Numbered from the stretch's first letter, positions 25,409 through 34,992 are shown. The stretch: DNA of 64,000 nt from Pseudomonadota bacterium (GCA_008501635.1 QQUJ01000010.1:62001-126000); one strand, 5' to 3'. Translations and numbers: made by a program. The notes: generated by a model not told the origin, from the letters alone.

Positions 25409-26222
25409 ATCGGCGCGTCCCTTCTCCCTGGTGGTCGCGGTGGTCAGCTGTGGCCTGGGGGTTTACCTGGGACTGCGCGAAACCGTGGCGCCTCTGCTGA
25501 TCGTGGTCGGTGTGCTGGTCGCGGGATTGCTGCTGCAGATCGGCGTCAATCTCATCAACGACCGTTCGGATCTGCACCTGTTGCGGGGCGATGCGCCCGC
25601 AACGAAGACCAGGCGCGCCAGGATACGCCTGAGCTATCGCCTGGGCCTGATCTGTTTCGGCATCGCCGTCGGGATCGGCCTGGCGTTGGTGATGCTGCGT
25701 GGCTGGCCCCTGCTGACCATCGGCATCGCCGGCGTCATCGGCGCCTTCGCCTATACCCTGGAGCCCATCAATTACAAACGCCGCGGCCTGGGCGTGATGA
25801 TGGTCTTCTGGTTGATGGGCGTGATGATGGTGGAGGGCGCCTATCTGGCCGTGACGGGCACGCTTTCGTGGCAGGTCTTCTGGCATGCACTGCCGGTCAG
25901 CTGCCTGGTTTCCCTGTTGCTGCTCAGCAACGAAATCCGCGACATTGAACGCGATCGCGGCGAGGGCGTCGCCACGCTGGCGGTGAGGATAGGGCTGGCC
26001 AGGGCGCGGGGCCTCTTTTGGGCGCTGGCGTTAGCCGCGTTCGCGCTGTCGATCGTCTATTCGCTGATCGGATTGTTGTCCAATCCGCTCTGGTTGATTT
26101 TACCCGTGCCGCTACTGATACCTGTGATGCGTCACCTTTATACCGATGCGAGACAATCGCTTCCGCCCTGGACGGGTAGACTATTGCTGTTGTTTGGGAT
26201 CGGATACGCATTGGCGTTGTAG
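25380..26222 (+). CDS. UbiA-family prenyltransferase (MenA-like)
   Basis: The protein has 280 residues with about eight membrane segments. The first metal-binding motif is N57LINDRSD64 (NxxxDxxD) and the second is N184EIRDIERD192; both bind magnesium-prenyl diphosphate. The segment AYTLEPINYKRRGLG matches the short loop seen in MenA-type 1,4-dihydroxy-2-naphthoate prenyltransferases better than UbiA. It acts in the inner membrane. No other men genes are in the window, so menaquinone synthesis is only suggested. It overlaps the BASS transporter gene by 29 bases. Confidence 0.85.
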   Translation: MTNETLSLVKSARPFSLVVAVVSCGLGVYLGLRETVAPLLIVVGVLVAGLLLQIGVNLINDRSDLHLLRGDAPATKTRRARIRLSYRLGLICFGIAVGIGLALVMLRGWPLLTIGIAGVIGAFAYTLEPINYKRRGLGVMMVFWLMGVMMVEGAYLAVTGTLSWQVFWHALPVSCLVSLLLLSNEIRDIERDRGEGVATLAVRIGLARARGLFWALALAAFALSIVYSLIGLLSNPLWLILPVPLLIPVMRHLYTDARQSLPPWTGRLLLLFGIGYALAL

Positions 26223-26306
26223 AAGCGGGTTCTCTTTGCAGGGGCAGCGGCTGGTGGATGATTAAGACGAACGTGATTCGCGGTTTGGGTTCCTGGCGCG
26301 CTACTT

Positions 26307-27827
26307 ATGCCACCGGCTGAATGGCAGCAGCAGGGCTCTGTAAAACGACCTTCGCTTGGTCGCGTAGGGTTGATAGTTGGGCCCGTTGTTTTCCTGTTTG
26401 TGGTGTGGGCGCCCAGTCCGCAAGGGCTGACTGACGTGGCTCAATTCACCGCTGCAGTGGCATTGCTGATGGCCATCTGGTGGATCACCGAGGCGATCCC
26501 CATTCCGGCGACGGCGTTGTTACCCATCGTGTTGTTCCCCCTCTTGGGCGTAGGGAGTGCTGGCGCGGTGGCGGCCAACTATGCTCATCATTTGATCTTT
26601 CTTTTTCTCGGCGGCTTCTGGATAGCGGCGACGCTGGAACGTTGGAATCTGCACCGGCGTATCGCGCTGCACACCATCCGCATCGTCGGCACCAGCCCGC
26701 ACCGCGTGGTGCTGGGTTTTATGGTGGCCACGGCATTTCTCTCCATGTGGCTCAGCAATACCGCAACGACCATGATGATGCTGCCCATCGGTATGGCGGT
26801 GTTGAGTCGGATCGCGCCCGAGGCGTTGCAGCGGGATGCGGGCGAGCCGCTGGTGAACCCCTTCGGCACGGCGCTGATGTTGGGGATCGCCTATGCCGCT
26901 TCGATCGGCGGCGTGGCAACGCTGATCGGGACGCCACCCAATGCGGTGCTGGCTGGAGTGGTGGAGAAGCTCTACGGATTCAAGATCACCTTTGCCGATT
27001 GGATTGTCTTTGGTCTGCCGCTGAGTGTGGTGATGCTGGTGCTGGCGTGGTGGTATCTGACGCGGCTTTCCTTTACGCGCTTGCCGCGGGTGCGCGGTAC
27101 CGGCAAGGAGACGATCCGTAACGAGATTCAACGAATTGGGCCGCTGACCTTTCAGGAAAAAGCGGTGTTGGCAGTCTTCGTGAGCGTGGCGGCTGCCTGG
27201 ATCGGGCACGGACTGGCGCCGTGGACGTGGCTGGCGAAGTTGCAGGACTCATCCATCGCGATAGCGGGCGCCATCGCGCTGTTTCTGCTCCCCGCTAAAG
27301 ATGGTCACGGCGGGCGGCTGCTCGACTGGCCGACAGCGGTGAAGATTCCCTGGGATATCATTCTGCTCTTTGGTGGCGGGTTTGCGTTGGCCGATGGCTT
27401 TGCGCGTAGTGGCCTGGCGGAGTGGATCGCCACGCAACTGGCCGGCCTCTCGGGCGTGGGTTGGGTCGCAATCGTTGCGGCGGTCGCATTGCTTACCATC
27501 TTTCTCACCGAAGTGACCTCCAATACCGCGACCGCCACCATGCTGTTGCCGATCGTTGCGAGCATCGCGGCGGGCGCCGGTATCCATCCCCTGGGGCCGA
27601 TGGCGGCGGCCGCGCTGGCCGCTTCGTTCGCTTTTATGTTACCGGTAGCGACACCGCCCAATGCCGTGGTGTTTGCCAGTCGCTGTGTCTCGATCCCGCA
27701 GATGGCGCGTGCAGGTATCTGGCTCAACTTGCTCGGATTTGGGATGATAACGCTGTTCGTGACCGTGGTTTTGCCGGCAATCTGGGGACTCGATCTGAGC
27801 AACCTGCCCGAAGCCTGGCGCAAGTAG
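26307..27827 (+). CDS. DASS/SLC13-family sodium:anion symporter
   Basis: The protein has 506 residues with about eleven to twelve membrane segments. Two copies of the family's SNT sodium-binding motif are present: SNTATTMMMLP at about 150-160 and SNTATATMLLP at about 405-415, each next to a conserved Pro-rich helix (ATLIGTPPNAV; PVATPPNAV). This matches the divalent anion:sodium symporter family (dicarboxylates, citrate, sulfate). Adjacency to a TRAP transporter suggests organic acid uptake, but the substrate is unproven. Confidence 0.9.
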   Translation: MPPAEWQQQGSVKRPSLGRVGLIVGPVVFLFVVWAPSPQGLTDVAQFTAAVALLMAIWWITEAIPIPATALLPIVLFPLLGVGSAGAVAANYAHHLIFLFLGGFWIAATLERWNLHRRIALHTIRIVGTSPHRVVLGFMVATAFLSMWLSNTATTMMMLPIGMAVLSRIAPEALQRDAGEPLVNPFGTALMLGIAYAASIGGVATLIGTPPNAVLAGVVEKLYGFKITFADWIVFGLPLSVVMLVLAWWYLTRLSFTRLPRVRGTGKETIRNEIQRIGPLTFQEKAVLAVFVSVAAAWIGHGLAPWTWLAKLQDSSIAIAGAIALFLLPAKDGHGGRLLDWPTAVKIPWDIILLFGGGFALADGFARSGLAEWIATQLAGLSGVGWVAIVAAVALLTIFLTEVTSNTATATMLLPIVASIAAGAGIHPLGPMAAAALAASFAFMLPVATPPNAVVFASRCVSIPQMARAGIWLNLLGFGMITLFVTVVLPAIWGLDLSNLPEAWRK

Positions 27828-28025
27828 CCGGGAGGGATTGGTTTGACCGCAGCGGCGTGCTGCACTGCAAATCGTCATCGAATTCTGATTTGCGGGTTGC
27901 GAGCAGTACAACTACAGGTTGCGCTGCCCAATAGCCTCAACTACGCTCAAACATGTTTACGGGGAGGGACCGACCTTCCCCTTCTTGTGGATGATAAAAA
28001 TTAAGAGTTGAGGAGGAATGTCCCA

Positions 28026-29120
28026 ATGAAGCGTCGAGAATTCATTACAAAAAGCGCAGTCGGCCTCGGGGCCGTCGCCGGAGCGGCCACGATCGCCGCA
28101 CCTGCTATTGCCAAGGAGCGCATCGAGATCACCATGGTCACCACCTGGCCGCGGGATTTCCCAGGGCTGGGCACCGGCGCCCAGCGTTTCGCCGCGCGCC
28201 TGGCGGAAATGAGCGGTGGCCGCATGCAGGTCAATTATTTTGCCGGCGGCGAGCGCGTCAAGCCTTTCGATTCGTTTGACGAAGTGGCATCCGGTAACGC
28301 CCAGATGTACCACGGGGCCGATTACTACTGGAAAGGCAAGCACCCCAGTTGGGCCTACTTCACCGCGGTGCCATTCGGTCTGACCTATACCGAGATGAAT
28401 GCCTGGATTCGCTTCGGCGGCGGGCAGGAGTTGTGGGATGAACTCGGCGCCGAGTTCGGCATCAAGGGTGTGATGTGCGGCAATACCGGCGTGCAGATGG
28501 GGGGTTGGTTCCGCAAAGAGATCAATACCGCCGCCGATCTCAAAGGCCTCAAGATGCGCATACCCGGCCTGGGTGGCGATGTCATGGCCAAACTCGGCGC
28601 TTCACCGGTTTCACTGCCGGGCGGTCAGATCTATGAGAACCTCGTTTCGGGATCGATCGATGCCACCGAGTGGGTGGGTCCCTGGAACGACGCCTTCATG
28701 AAGTTCTACGAGGCGGCCAAGTACTACTACTATCCGGGCATGCACGAGCCGGGTGCGATGCTGGCCGTCGGGATAAACAAGAAGTTCTGGGAAGGTCTCT
28801 CCAAATCCGACAAGTTGATGGTTGAGGCGGCTGCGTCGATGGAAAACGACGTGATGATGGCCGAGTACAATGCGAAAAATGGTGAGTACCTTGCCAAACT
28901 CATAAAAGAGCAAGGCGTCAAGTTGCGTGAGTTCAGCGACGAAATCTACGACAGCTTTGGTGAAGCGGCCGAGTCGGTTTTCCAGACCGTACGCGAGCAC
29001 AGTCCGCTGGCCAAGCGCATCCACGAGAGTTTCGTACGAGCCCGCGCCGATGTCGGCGCCTGGGCGAAAATCTCCGACCAGGCGTACGTCGCACAGCGTA
29101 ACCGGGTTCTCGGACTCTGA
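28026..29120 (+). CDS. TRAP transporter substrate-binding protein (DctP-type, COG4663/FcbT1-like)
   Basis: I chose the ATG at 28026, preceded by GAGGAGG about 8 bases upstream; it has 364 residues. The N-terminus MKRREFITKSAVGLGAVAG is a twin-arginine-type signal, which is typical of the mannitol/chloroaromatic TRAP group. The mature domain has the DctP fold with FDSFDEVASGNAQMYHGADYYW and, near the middle, LKGLKMRIPGLGGDVMAKLG followed by the conserved Arg and the dimer helix. It captures an organic acid in the periplasm. A hairpin follows and then the two permease genes. Confidence 0.92.
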   Translation: MKRREFITKSAVGLGAVAGAATIAAPAIAKERIEITMVTTWPRDFPGLGTGAQRFAARLAEMSGGRMQVNYFAGGERVKPFDSFDEVASGNAQMYHGADYYWKGKHPSWAYFTAVPFGLTYTEMNAWIRFGGGQELWDELGAEFGIKGVMCGNTGVQMGGWFRKEINTAADLKGLKMRIPGLGGDVMAKLGASPVSLPGGQIYENLVSGSIDATEWVGPWNDAFMKFYEAAKYYYYPGMHEPGAMLAVGINKKFWEGLSKSDKLMVEAAASMENDVMMAEYNAKNGEYLAKLIKEQGVKLREFSDEIYDSFGEAAESVFQTVREHSPLAKRIHESFVRARADVGAWAKISDQAYVAQRNRVLGL

Positions 29121-29141
29121 CGCGAAGGTAACGATAGCAAG

Positions 29142-29177
29142 GGAAAGCGGAGTTAGCGCTCCGCTTTCCTCTTTTTT
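29142..29177 (+). terminator. Attenuator-like hairpin between TRAP binding protein and permeases
   Basis: An 11-base perfect stem GGAAAGCGGAG / CTCCGCTTTCC with loop TTAGCG is followed by TCTTTTTT. It lies 21 bases after the dctP-type stop and just before the permease gene. In TRAP operons such a structure is expected to allow more binding protein than permease. Confidence 0.85.
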
Positions 29178-29191
29178 GTGCCGCTCAATTG

Positions 29192-30247
29192 ATGCAAAAC
29201 CACACTGATATCGTCGCAACCTTGCCGCAGTCCGTTCCAGGCGCTGTCTCCGGTTTGCTATTGCGTATCCTCGCCCTCTCCATCGTCGCGGTCACTCTTC
29301 TTTTTATCGTTAACAATGTCCTTACCTACTGGTGGGAGTGGCCGGGCCCCGCCGCGTTTCTCGGCCAGCTTGGTTGGCCGGCCTTTGACAAACCCGATGA
29401 ACCGCTGACGGGTGGCGTCTACGCCCTGGGTTTGTTGCAGGCCAGTAGTTATCCCGGCTTTATCGCCGGTATCGCCGGCTACGTTTTTTTGACGCGCGAT
29501 CGCGCCTTGCGCGCCGATGCCGGGATGCTCTCGTCATTTTCCGCTTACATCATCCGCGCTGCCGTCTGGATTGTGATCGCGGTCGGAATCGTCGACATGC
29601 TGATCTCATTCCTACGGGTCGAAGGGTTTTTGGGTCCGTTCCTGAGTGAAACACGCATCAACGATCTCGGGCGTCCCTCGTTCCGCGGGCTCTACGTCCA
29701 CTATCCGCTGGTGGTGCTGGCCCTTGTTGTCGCCTTTTTCGTGCGCTCCGTGAACTTCAGCTGGCTGGCGTTTCTGGTGGTGGTTGCCGAAGCGCAGATC
29801 GTGCTGTCGCGCTTTGTTTTTTCCTATGAACAAGCCTTCATGGGAGACCTGGTCCGGTTCTGGTACGCCGCGCTGTTTCTGTTTGCCAGCGCGCATGCCC
29901 TTGTCCACGAAGCCCATGTGCGCGTGGATGTCCTCTATGTGCACTTCAGCAAGCGGGGTAAGGCGTGGTCCAATGGGCTGGGATCGCTCTTTTTGGGTAT
30001 TCCGCTGTGTTGGGTCATTCTTGGTACCGGGATGGCGGACCGGGGCAGCAGTATCACCAGCCCGCTGCTGACCTATGAAATATCGCAGAGCGGATACGGC
30101 ATGTACGTCAAGTATCTGATGGCCGGCTTCCTGGTGGTGTTTGCGGTCTCGATGGCGGTGCAGTTTGCGAGTTATTTCCTGACCTGCATGGCAGATCTTC
30201 GTGGTGAGCCGGACGGCGAGCAGGAATCAACGGATGCCGAGATCTGA
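29192..30247 (+). CDS. TRAP transporter small permease (DctQ-type), enlarged form
   Basis: The protein has 351 residues from the ATG at 29192; a TTG one codon earlier is possible. At least seven hydrophobic segments are visible, against four in ordinary DctQ proteins of about 160-200 residues. The DctQ domain is the C-terminal half (VRFWYAALFLFASAHALVHEAHVRVDVLYVHF). The N-terminal half adds extra membrane helices, including LLLRILALSIVAVTLLFIVNN. This resembles the COG4665/FcbT2-type larger subunit. It pairs with the large permease downstream in the inner membrane. Confidence 0.85.
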   Translation: MQNHTDIVATLPQSVPGAVSGLLLRILALSIVAVTLLFIVNNVLTYWWEWPGPAAFLGQLGWPAFDKPDEPLTGGVYALGLLQASSYPGFIAGIAGYVFLTRDRALRADAGMLSSFSAYIIRAAVWIVIAVGIVDMLISFLRVEGFLGPFLSETRINDLGRPSFRGLYVHYPLVVLALVVAFFVRSVNFSWLAFLVVVAEAQIVLSRFVFSYEQAFMGDLVRFWYAALFLFASAHALVHEAHVRVDVLYVHFSKRGKAWSNGLGSLFLGIPLCWVILGTGMADRGSSITSPLLTYEISQSGYGMYVKYLMAGFLVVFAVSMAVQFASYFLTCMADLRGEPDGEQESTDAEI

Positions 30248-30370
30248 CGTGCCTGCCGGATGCATCATGTTCGCGGGTTCTATGGCCCGCGCGCACCGCC
30301 GGTGCGTGTGGTACGGGTATCATCCGGCCATGGTCACTTCAGAATCATAAGGCGAGGCATACGCAAAACA

Positions 30371-33028
30371 ATGGAACTCGTCTTTCTCGCCCTCCTCGTA
30401 CTGCTGATGGTTGTAGCGCTGACCTCCGGTTTCCCCGTGGCGTTTGCGCTACCCGGTTCTGCCATCCTGACCATTACGATCGCCGCACTCTTCGGCTACT
30501 TCATCACCGGCAATCCCGATGCCTACTTCGCGCAGGGGGGGCCGGTACAGTGGTTGACGGCGGGTGTTACCAACTTTCGCAGCCTCTACTGGGATGTGGA
30601 GCGCGACACGCTGATCGCGATCCCGCTGTTTATCTTCATGGGCATCATGCTCCAGCGTTCAAAGATCGCCGAGGATCTGCTGGTCACGATGGCGCAGCTG
30701 TTCGGCCCCGTCCCCGGCGGCCTGGGTATCTCGGTGGTTTTCGTAGGCGCGTTACTCGCCGCTACAACGGGTATTGTCGGCGCGACGGTGATTGCGATGG
30801 GGCTGATCTCCCTGCCCGCGATGCTGCGTAACAACTACTCCAAGACATTGGCCACCGGCACGATCTGCGCCTCCGGGACTCTGGGGCAGATCATCCCGCC
30901 CTCGATCGTCCTGATCATTCTTGCCGATCAGCTCTCCAGCGCGGTCGATCAGGCGAGCACCATGCGCAAGGCCGATTTCAAGGAGGCGACGGGCGAGTTC
31001 TCCATGCCATCGGAGTTCGACATCACCTCCGCCAGCGCGGGCGATATGTTCATGGGCGCGTTCATCCCCGGACTGGTGCTGGTCGGCATCTACATGCTGT
31101 ATATCCTGATCTCTGCTCTGGTGCGCCCCAAAACGGCGCCCCCGGTGCATTTTGAAGGGAAGTTCGATCGTCAGTTCGCTCTCAAGGTATTCCTTGCGCT
31201 GGTACCACCGCTGACCCTGATCTTCGCCGTGTTGGGTTCGATCGTGCTCGGCATCGCGACCGTCAATCAGGCGGGGGCCATCGGCGCCATCGGTGCGATG
31301 ATCATGGGAAGCTATCGTCTCGCTGCCGGCAAGCGCAACGCCTACTACCCGGCGATACTCGCGTCTGCGTCGCTCATCGTTATTTTCTCGGCCCTGGCGT
31401 TCTTCACCATCAATGTCAAGAACATGCAAACTGCGACCGACGTGCTCGCCGTCGTGGTGGCAGGAATCGGTGTGGCCGGTCTGTCCGCCGCCATCGCCTG
31501 GAGCGCCTGGCGGGCGTACAAGGTCGAGAACACCTTGCGCGAAGTGATGATGGCCACGGCGCACACAACGTCCATGGTCTTCATTATTCTCATCGGCGCT
31601 GCCATGCTGACCTCGGCGTTCCGCGCCTTCGGCGGCGAGGAGTTGGTGCGCGATTTCCTCACCGGACTGCCCGGCGGTTTCTGGACGCAGTTCATCGTTG
31701 TCATGGCGGTCATCTTCCTGCTCGGTTTCTTTCTCGACTTCATCGAGATTGCGGTGGTCGTCGTGCCCATCGTCGCCCCCATTCTTTTGGCCGACCCCAG
31801 CGCGAACATCACGGCGGTTTGGCTGGGTGTGATGGTGGGGCTCAATATCCAGACGTCGTTTCTGACACCACCCTTCGGTTTTGCGCTGTTCTATTTGCGG
31901 GGTGTGTCACCCCCGGAGGTCAAGACGACGCACATTTACAAAGGTGCGGTGGCATTTATCGTGCTGCAACTGATCGGCTTGACGGTCGCCGGCGTCTATC
32001 CGAGTCTGGTCAACTACCTGCCCCAGCGTGCTTACCTGACATCGGACACAGCGCCGCCCCCGGTGAATCCCCGCCTGCAGGACTGCCTCGAAGACTACCT
32101 TTTCGACTACTACGATGAGCGCGGTGAAGAGCTGCGCCGCGCCACTGCCAGGATGCAGGCGCTGGATATCGGTTATCTGCCGAAGGACTATCGCGATCAA
32201 CTGGAGGCGAGCCTGGCCAAGGCGGCCGCCACGTTTGATTATGTCGCCCGGGTACGCGCGGCAACGGCGGTTGCGAGCGAATACGCCGTCGACTATCGTC
32301 CGCTGCAACGCGACGTGCGCCAGATGCAGTTCGAGATCCGCAAGATGGAGAAGAAGCTGGAGGAGCACGAGCGTAATCTCAACTGGTTCTCCAGCAGCGG
32401 CGACGAGGAACGGGCGCAGCGCTTGCAAAGCAGGATCGCGCGGGTCCGTGCCGAGAGGGAGGCGATTGCCGCGCGCATTCCCAGTGATTGGAAAGCGACA
32501 CACGATGGCTACTCCAAACTCTCCAAGGAGGAGAAGCTGGCTCGCCTCGCCTACCGGCGCAATGTGGATGAGGCTTACGAGGGTATCGTTGGCCTGCGCG
32601 ACCTCCTCAGCCAAAGCAGTGAACTGGCCGCCCTGGAAGGCGATATTGTTCAGCTGCAATCAGTGATCAATGAGCAAACCGCCGCGCAAGCGACCGAATC
32701 GATCCAGGCGGTTGAACGGCAGCTGGAAAGCATAGCGGGGGGCAGCGCAACCAAGTCCCTGCTCTACAAAGCGCGACGCGCGTTGCGTGGCGACTCACCC
32801 AGGGGTGCGGAAGCGCTGGAGTGGTTGGCGCAGGGAATCGCGCAGTATCGGGCCGACGTGGCCTGGCTGACCCGCGCCTCCTCGCAGCTGCTGTCCGCGC
32901 TGAATGAGTACGAGGCGGTGATTCGTCACTCGATTGGACTGCGGCAACAGAAGCGTTTGACAACCGCTGAAGCGGAGGAGATCGCAGCATGCCAGGCAGA
33001 GCATCGGGACGTCTCGCTGGCCTTCTGA
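30371..33028 (+). CDS. TRAP transporter large permease (DctM-type) with long C-terminal coiled-coil domain
   Basis: I chose the ATG at 30371, giving 885 residues. Residues 1-540 form the DctM-type channel with about twelve to fifteen membrane segments (conserved GFPVAFALPGSAIL, VERDTLIAIPLFIFMGIML, SFLTPPFGFALFYLRGV). From about 545 to 885 there is a soluble, charged region that ordinary DctM proteins of about 430-600 residues lack. It includes heptad-like helices at about 640-700 (RQMQFEIRKMEKKLEEHERN; ERAQRLQSRIARVRAEREAI) and further helices to the end. The reading frame is continuous, so this is a natural fusion rather than an artefact visible here. The tail's function is unknown. Confidence 0.88.
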   Translation: MELVFLALLVLLMVVALTSGFPVAFALPGSAILTITIAALFGYFITGNPDAYFAQGGPVQWLTAGVTNFRSLYWDVERDTLIAIPLFIFMGIMLQRSKIAEDLLVTMAQLFGPVPGGLGISVVFVGALLAATTGIVGATVIAMGLISLPAMLRNNYSKTLATGTICASGTLGQIIPPSIVLIILADQLSSAVDQASTMRKADFKEATGEFSMPSEFDITSASAGDMFMGAFIPGLVLVGIYMLYILISALVRPKTAPPVHFEGKFDRQFALKVFLALVPPLTLIFAVLGSIVLGIATVNQAGAIGAIGAMIMGSYRLAAGKRNAYYPAILASASLIVIFSALAFFTINVKNMQTATDVLAVVVAGIGVAGLSAAIAWSAWRAYKVENTLREVMMATAHTTSMVFIILIGAAMLTSAFRAFGGEELVRDFLTGLPGGFWTQFIVVMAVIFLLGFFLDFIEIAVVVVPIVAPILLADPSANITAVWLGVMVGLNIQTSFLTPPFGFALFYLRGVSPPEVKTTHIYKGAVAFIVLQLIGLTVAGVYPSLVNYLPQRAYLTSDTAPPPVNPRLQDCLEDYLFDYYDERGEELRRATARMQALDIGYLPKDYRDQLEASLAKAAATFDYVARVRAATAVASEYAVDYRPLQRDVRQMQFEIRKMEKKLEEHERNLNWFSSSGDEERAQRLQSRIARVRAEREAIAARIPSDWKATHDGYSKLSKEEKLARLAYRRNVDEAYEGIVGLRDLLSQSSELAALEGDIVQLQSVINEQTAAQATESIQAVERQLESIAGGSATKSLLYKARRALRGDSPRGAEALEWLAQGIAQYRADVAWLTRASSQLLSALNEYEAVIRHSIGLRQQKRLTTAEAEEIAACQAEHRDVSLAF

Positions 33029-33084
33029 TCGGCAACACACCGCATTGCGCCCGGTTGCCCGGTACTTTTTAATCGGCGGCAGGC

Positions 33085-34083
33085 TCACAGCGATCTATCG
33101 ATAAAAAGCCGATTCGCCGGGAGATCGCCCTCAAGCAGTAATCCTTGCGCGGTTTCGAAGTTGCTCTCTCCGATGCTGGCGTAAAGATCGCTGCGCTCGA
33201 GGTCAGGATGGTCGCTGCAGATGCATCGCGCCACCTGCGCGAGCTGCTCGGAGGGGGTGCGCCGGCGGGTCTCGTCGACCATCGGCACATAGCGGAAATT
33301 GTCGAAGGCATCTTCCCAGGAGCGGCAATAGTTGGCGAGGTAAGGTTGCCGCGCGAAGTCGCTGTCCCAGTAGAGTGTGACCGACTGGGTCAGCTCAAGG
33401 TTGAAGCACTGCTCGATCAGGCTCTTGATGGGTGCGAACCCGGTTCCACGGGCAAGAAAAATGAGGGGGCGGGTGGATTCCTCATCGAGGATAAACCGAC
33501 CTTGAGGCCCCGCAACGGTGATGCAGTCGCGGAGTCGAAGTGCTTCGAACACATGCCGGGCAAACGGGTCATCGTCGTTGCGTCGAATATGGAACTGCAG
33601 AAACATTCCGTTGCACGGGCAGCTGGCGATGGCGCGCGTGCTCGATGCCACTCCGTCGATTTCAAGGCTGGCGGTTTGTCCCGCCAGAAACCGCAGCGTC
33701 TGGCTGCGTGGCGTGCGCAACTGAATAATGCGCACCTGGGGCGTCGGTTCGTCGATTCGATCCACCCGAGTTATGACAGTCTGCCGAGGGATGTCCTCCG
33801 GCGTTCGCGCCACCAATGCCTCGACGACGAGATCCGTGGCGGGTACCGTGCGGCACAGCAGGACCACACCCTGGCGCTTGTCGACTTCGCGAATGACGAA
33901 ATCATGCTGCGCGATGGCGCCCACTTCGCCGCTGACGATGCGCGCCCGGCACTCGCCGCAGGTGCCATTGATGCATTTGTAGTCCAGCGATATCCCGGAG
34001 CGCAGCGCGGCCTCCAGTAAGGTTTCACCGTGCTCGACCAAAAAGCGTCGACCGCTGGGTTGCAGTGTGACTGTGAAGCTCAT
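33085..34083 (-). CDS. Ferredoxin-NAD(P)H reductase-type fusion (2Fe-2S plus FNR domains)
   Basis: The protein has 332 residues. Residues 1-90 form a plant-type ferredoxin domain with C37, C42, C45 and C77 (CINGTCGEC then LLC). An FAD-binding part follows (TRAIAS in place of RxYS, near 148-153) and an NAD-binding part with ARGTGFAPIKSLIE and a C-terminal SIGESNFETAQGLL. This layout matches CDP-6-deoxyglucoseen reductase/phenol hydroxylase reductase-type electron-transfer proteins. Gene order directly after ubiE suggests it may supply electrons to quinone-ring hydroxylation, which is inference. No partner oxygenase is visible next to it. Confidence 0.88.
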   Translation of the reverse strand: MSFTVTLQPSGRRFLVEHGETLLEAALRSGISLDYKCINGTCGECRARIVSGEVGAIAQHDFVIREVDKRQGVVLLCRTVPATDLVVEALVARTPEDIPRQTVITRVDRIDEPTPQVRIIQLRTPRSQTLRFLAGQTASLEIDGVASSTRAIASCPCNGMFLQFHIRRNDDDPFARHVFEALRLRDCITVAGPQGRFILDEESTRPLIFLARGTGFAPIKSLIEQCFNLELTQSVTLYWDSDFARQPYLANYCRSWEDAFDNFRYVPMVDETRRRTPSEQLAQVARCICSDHPDLERSDLYASIGESNFETAQGLLLEGDLPANRLFIDRSL

Positions 34084-34157
34084 GCGATCGAAGGGGACTC
34101 TATCGAGGGCATAATTTCAAGCTTGGCAAGCATAGCGTTGATAGTTTCGCCACCGGG

Positions 34158-34895
34158 TCAGGGTTTGGTGCCCACATGCAGGCAGGCGATACCGAAGGAG
34201 AGGTTGCGGAAAGTGACGTCGCTCAGCCCGGCCGTCTCCATGAGCGCTTTCATCTCCTCCTGGTCCGGAAACTTGCGGATCGACTCCACCAGATACGTAT
34301 AGGCCTCCGGCGCACGCGCCACCCAGGCGCCAAGCCGTGGAATAACCAGAAACGAGTAGGCGTTGTAGAAGGGACGCAGCCAGGCAGCGGGCTTGGAGAA
34401 CTCCAGGCAAAGACAGCGGCCACCCGGCTTGAGGACACGGGTGATCTCGGCAAGAGCACGGGGCATGCTGGTGACGTTGCGGATGCCGAAGGCGATGGTG
34501 AGCGCGTCGACGGAATGGTCCGCCAGGGGGATCGATTCGCCGATCCCGGCCAGATAGCTGACGCCCGCCCCGGTGCGCGCCCGCCCCGCGTTCATCATCG
34601 CGAGGCTGGGATCCACGATCACCACGCGGCGACCGGCACCGCGCAACTGACGTGCCACGTCTCCGGTGCCGCCGGCCAGATCGACGAGCAGTTCGACGGG
34701 TTGGCTGAGGGTGGTTTTCACCAGGTTTCGTTTCCACAACCGGTGGATACCGAAACTCATCAGATCGTTCATGAGATCGTAACGCGGTGCTACCTGCTCG
34801 AAGACGCGCCGAATGCGGCGGCTGCGCTCGTCGCTCGCCACGCGCTGATAACCGAAGGTTTCGTCGAGAGTGTGATGGCCTTCAGGCTGCTTCAT
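34158..34895 (-). CDS. ubiE: Demethylubiquinone/demethylmenaquinone C-methyltransferase
   Basis: The protein has 245 residues. UbiE hallmarks are FGYQRVASDERSRRIRRVFEQ, APRYDLMNDLMSFGIHRLWKR, motif I LVDLAGGTGDVARQL (about 70-84), and NVTSMPRALAEITRVLKPGGR. It methylates the quinone ring carbon in ubiquinone and menaquinone synthesis. It lies 74 bases upstream of the ferredoxin-reductase gene, probably in one transcript. The UbiA-type prenyltransferase gene at 25380 could serve the same pathway. Confidence 0.95.
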   Translation of the reverse strand: MKQPEGHHTLDETFGYQRVASDERSRRIRRVFEQVAPRYDLMNDLMSFGIHRLWKRNLVKTTLSQPVELLVDLAGGTGDVARQLRGAGRRVVIVDPSLAMMNAGRARTGAGVSYLAGIGESIPLADHSVDALTIAFGIRNVTSMPRALAEITRVLKPGGRCLCLEFSKPAAWLRPFYNAYSFLVIPRLGAWVARAPEAYTYLVESIRKFPDQEEMKALMETAGLSDVTFRNLSFGIACLHVGTKP

Positions 34896-34992
34896 GCGCT
34901 GGGCTCGATGTTGGATAGGGGAATGAGGATGTGACCCTCTCCGGTCGATTTTTCAGACGGTCCGATGGCTGACGCTGTCGCAACCGTTGAGC

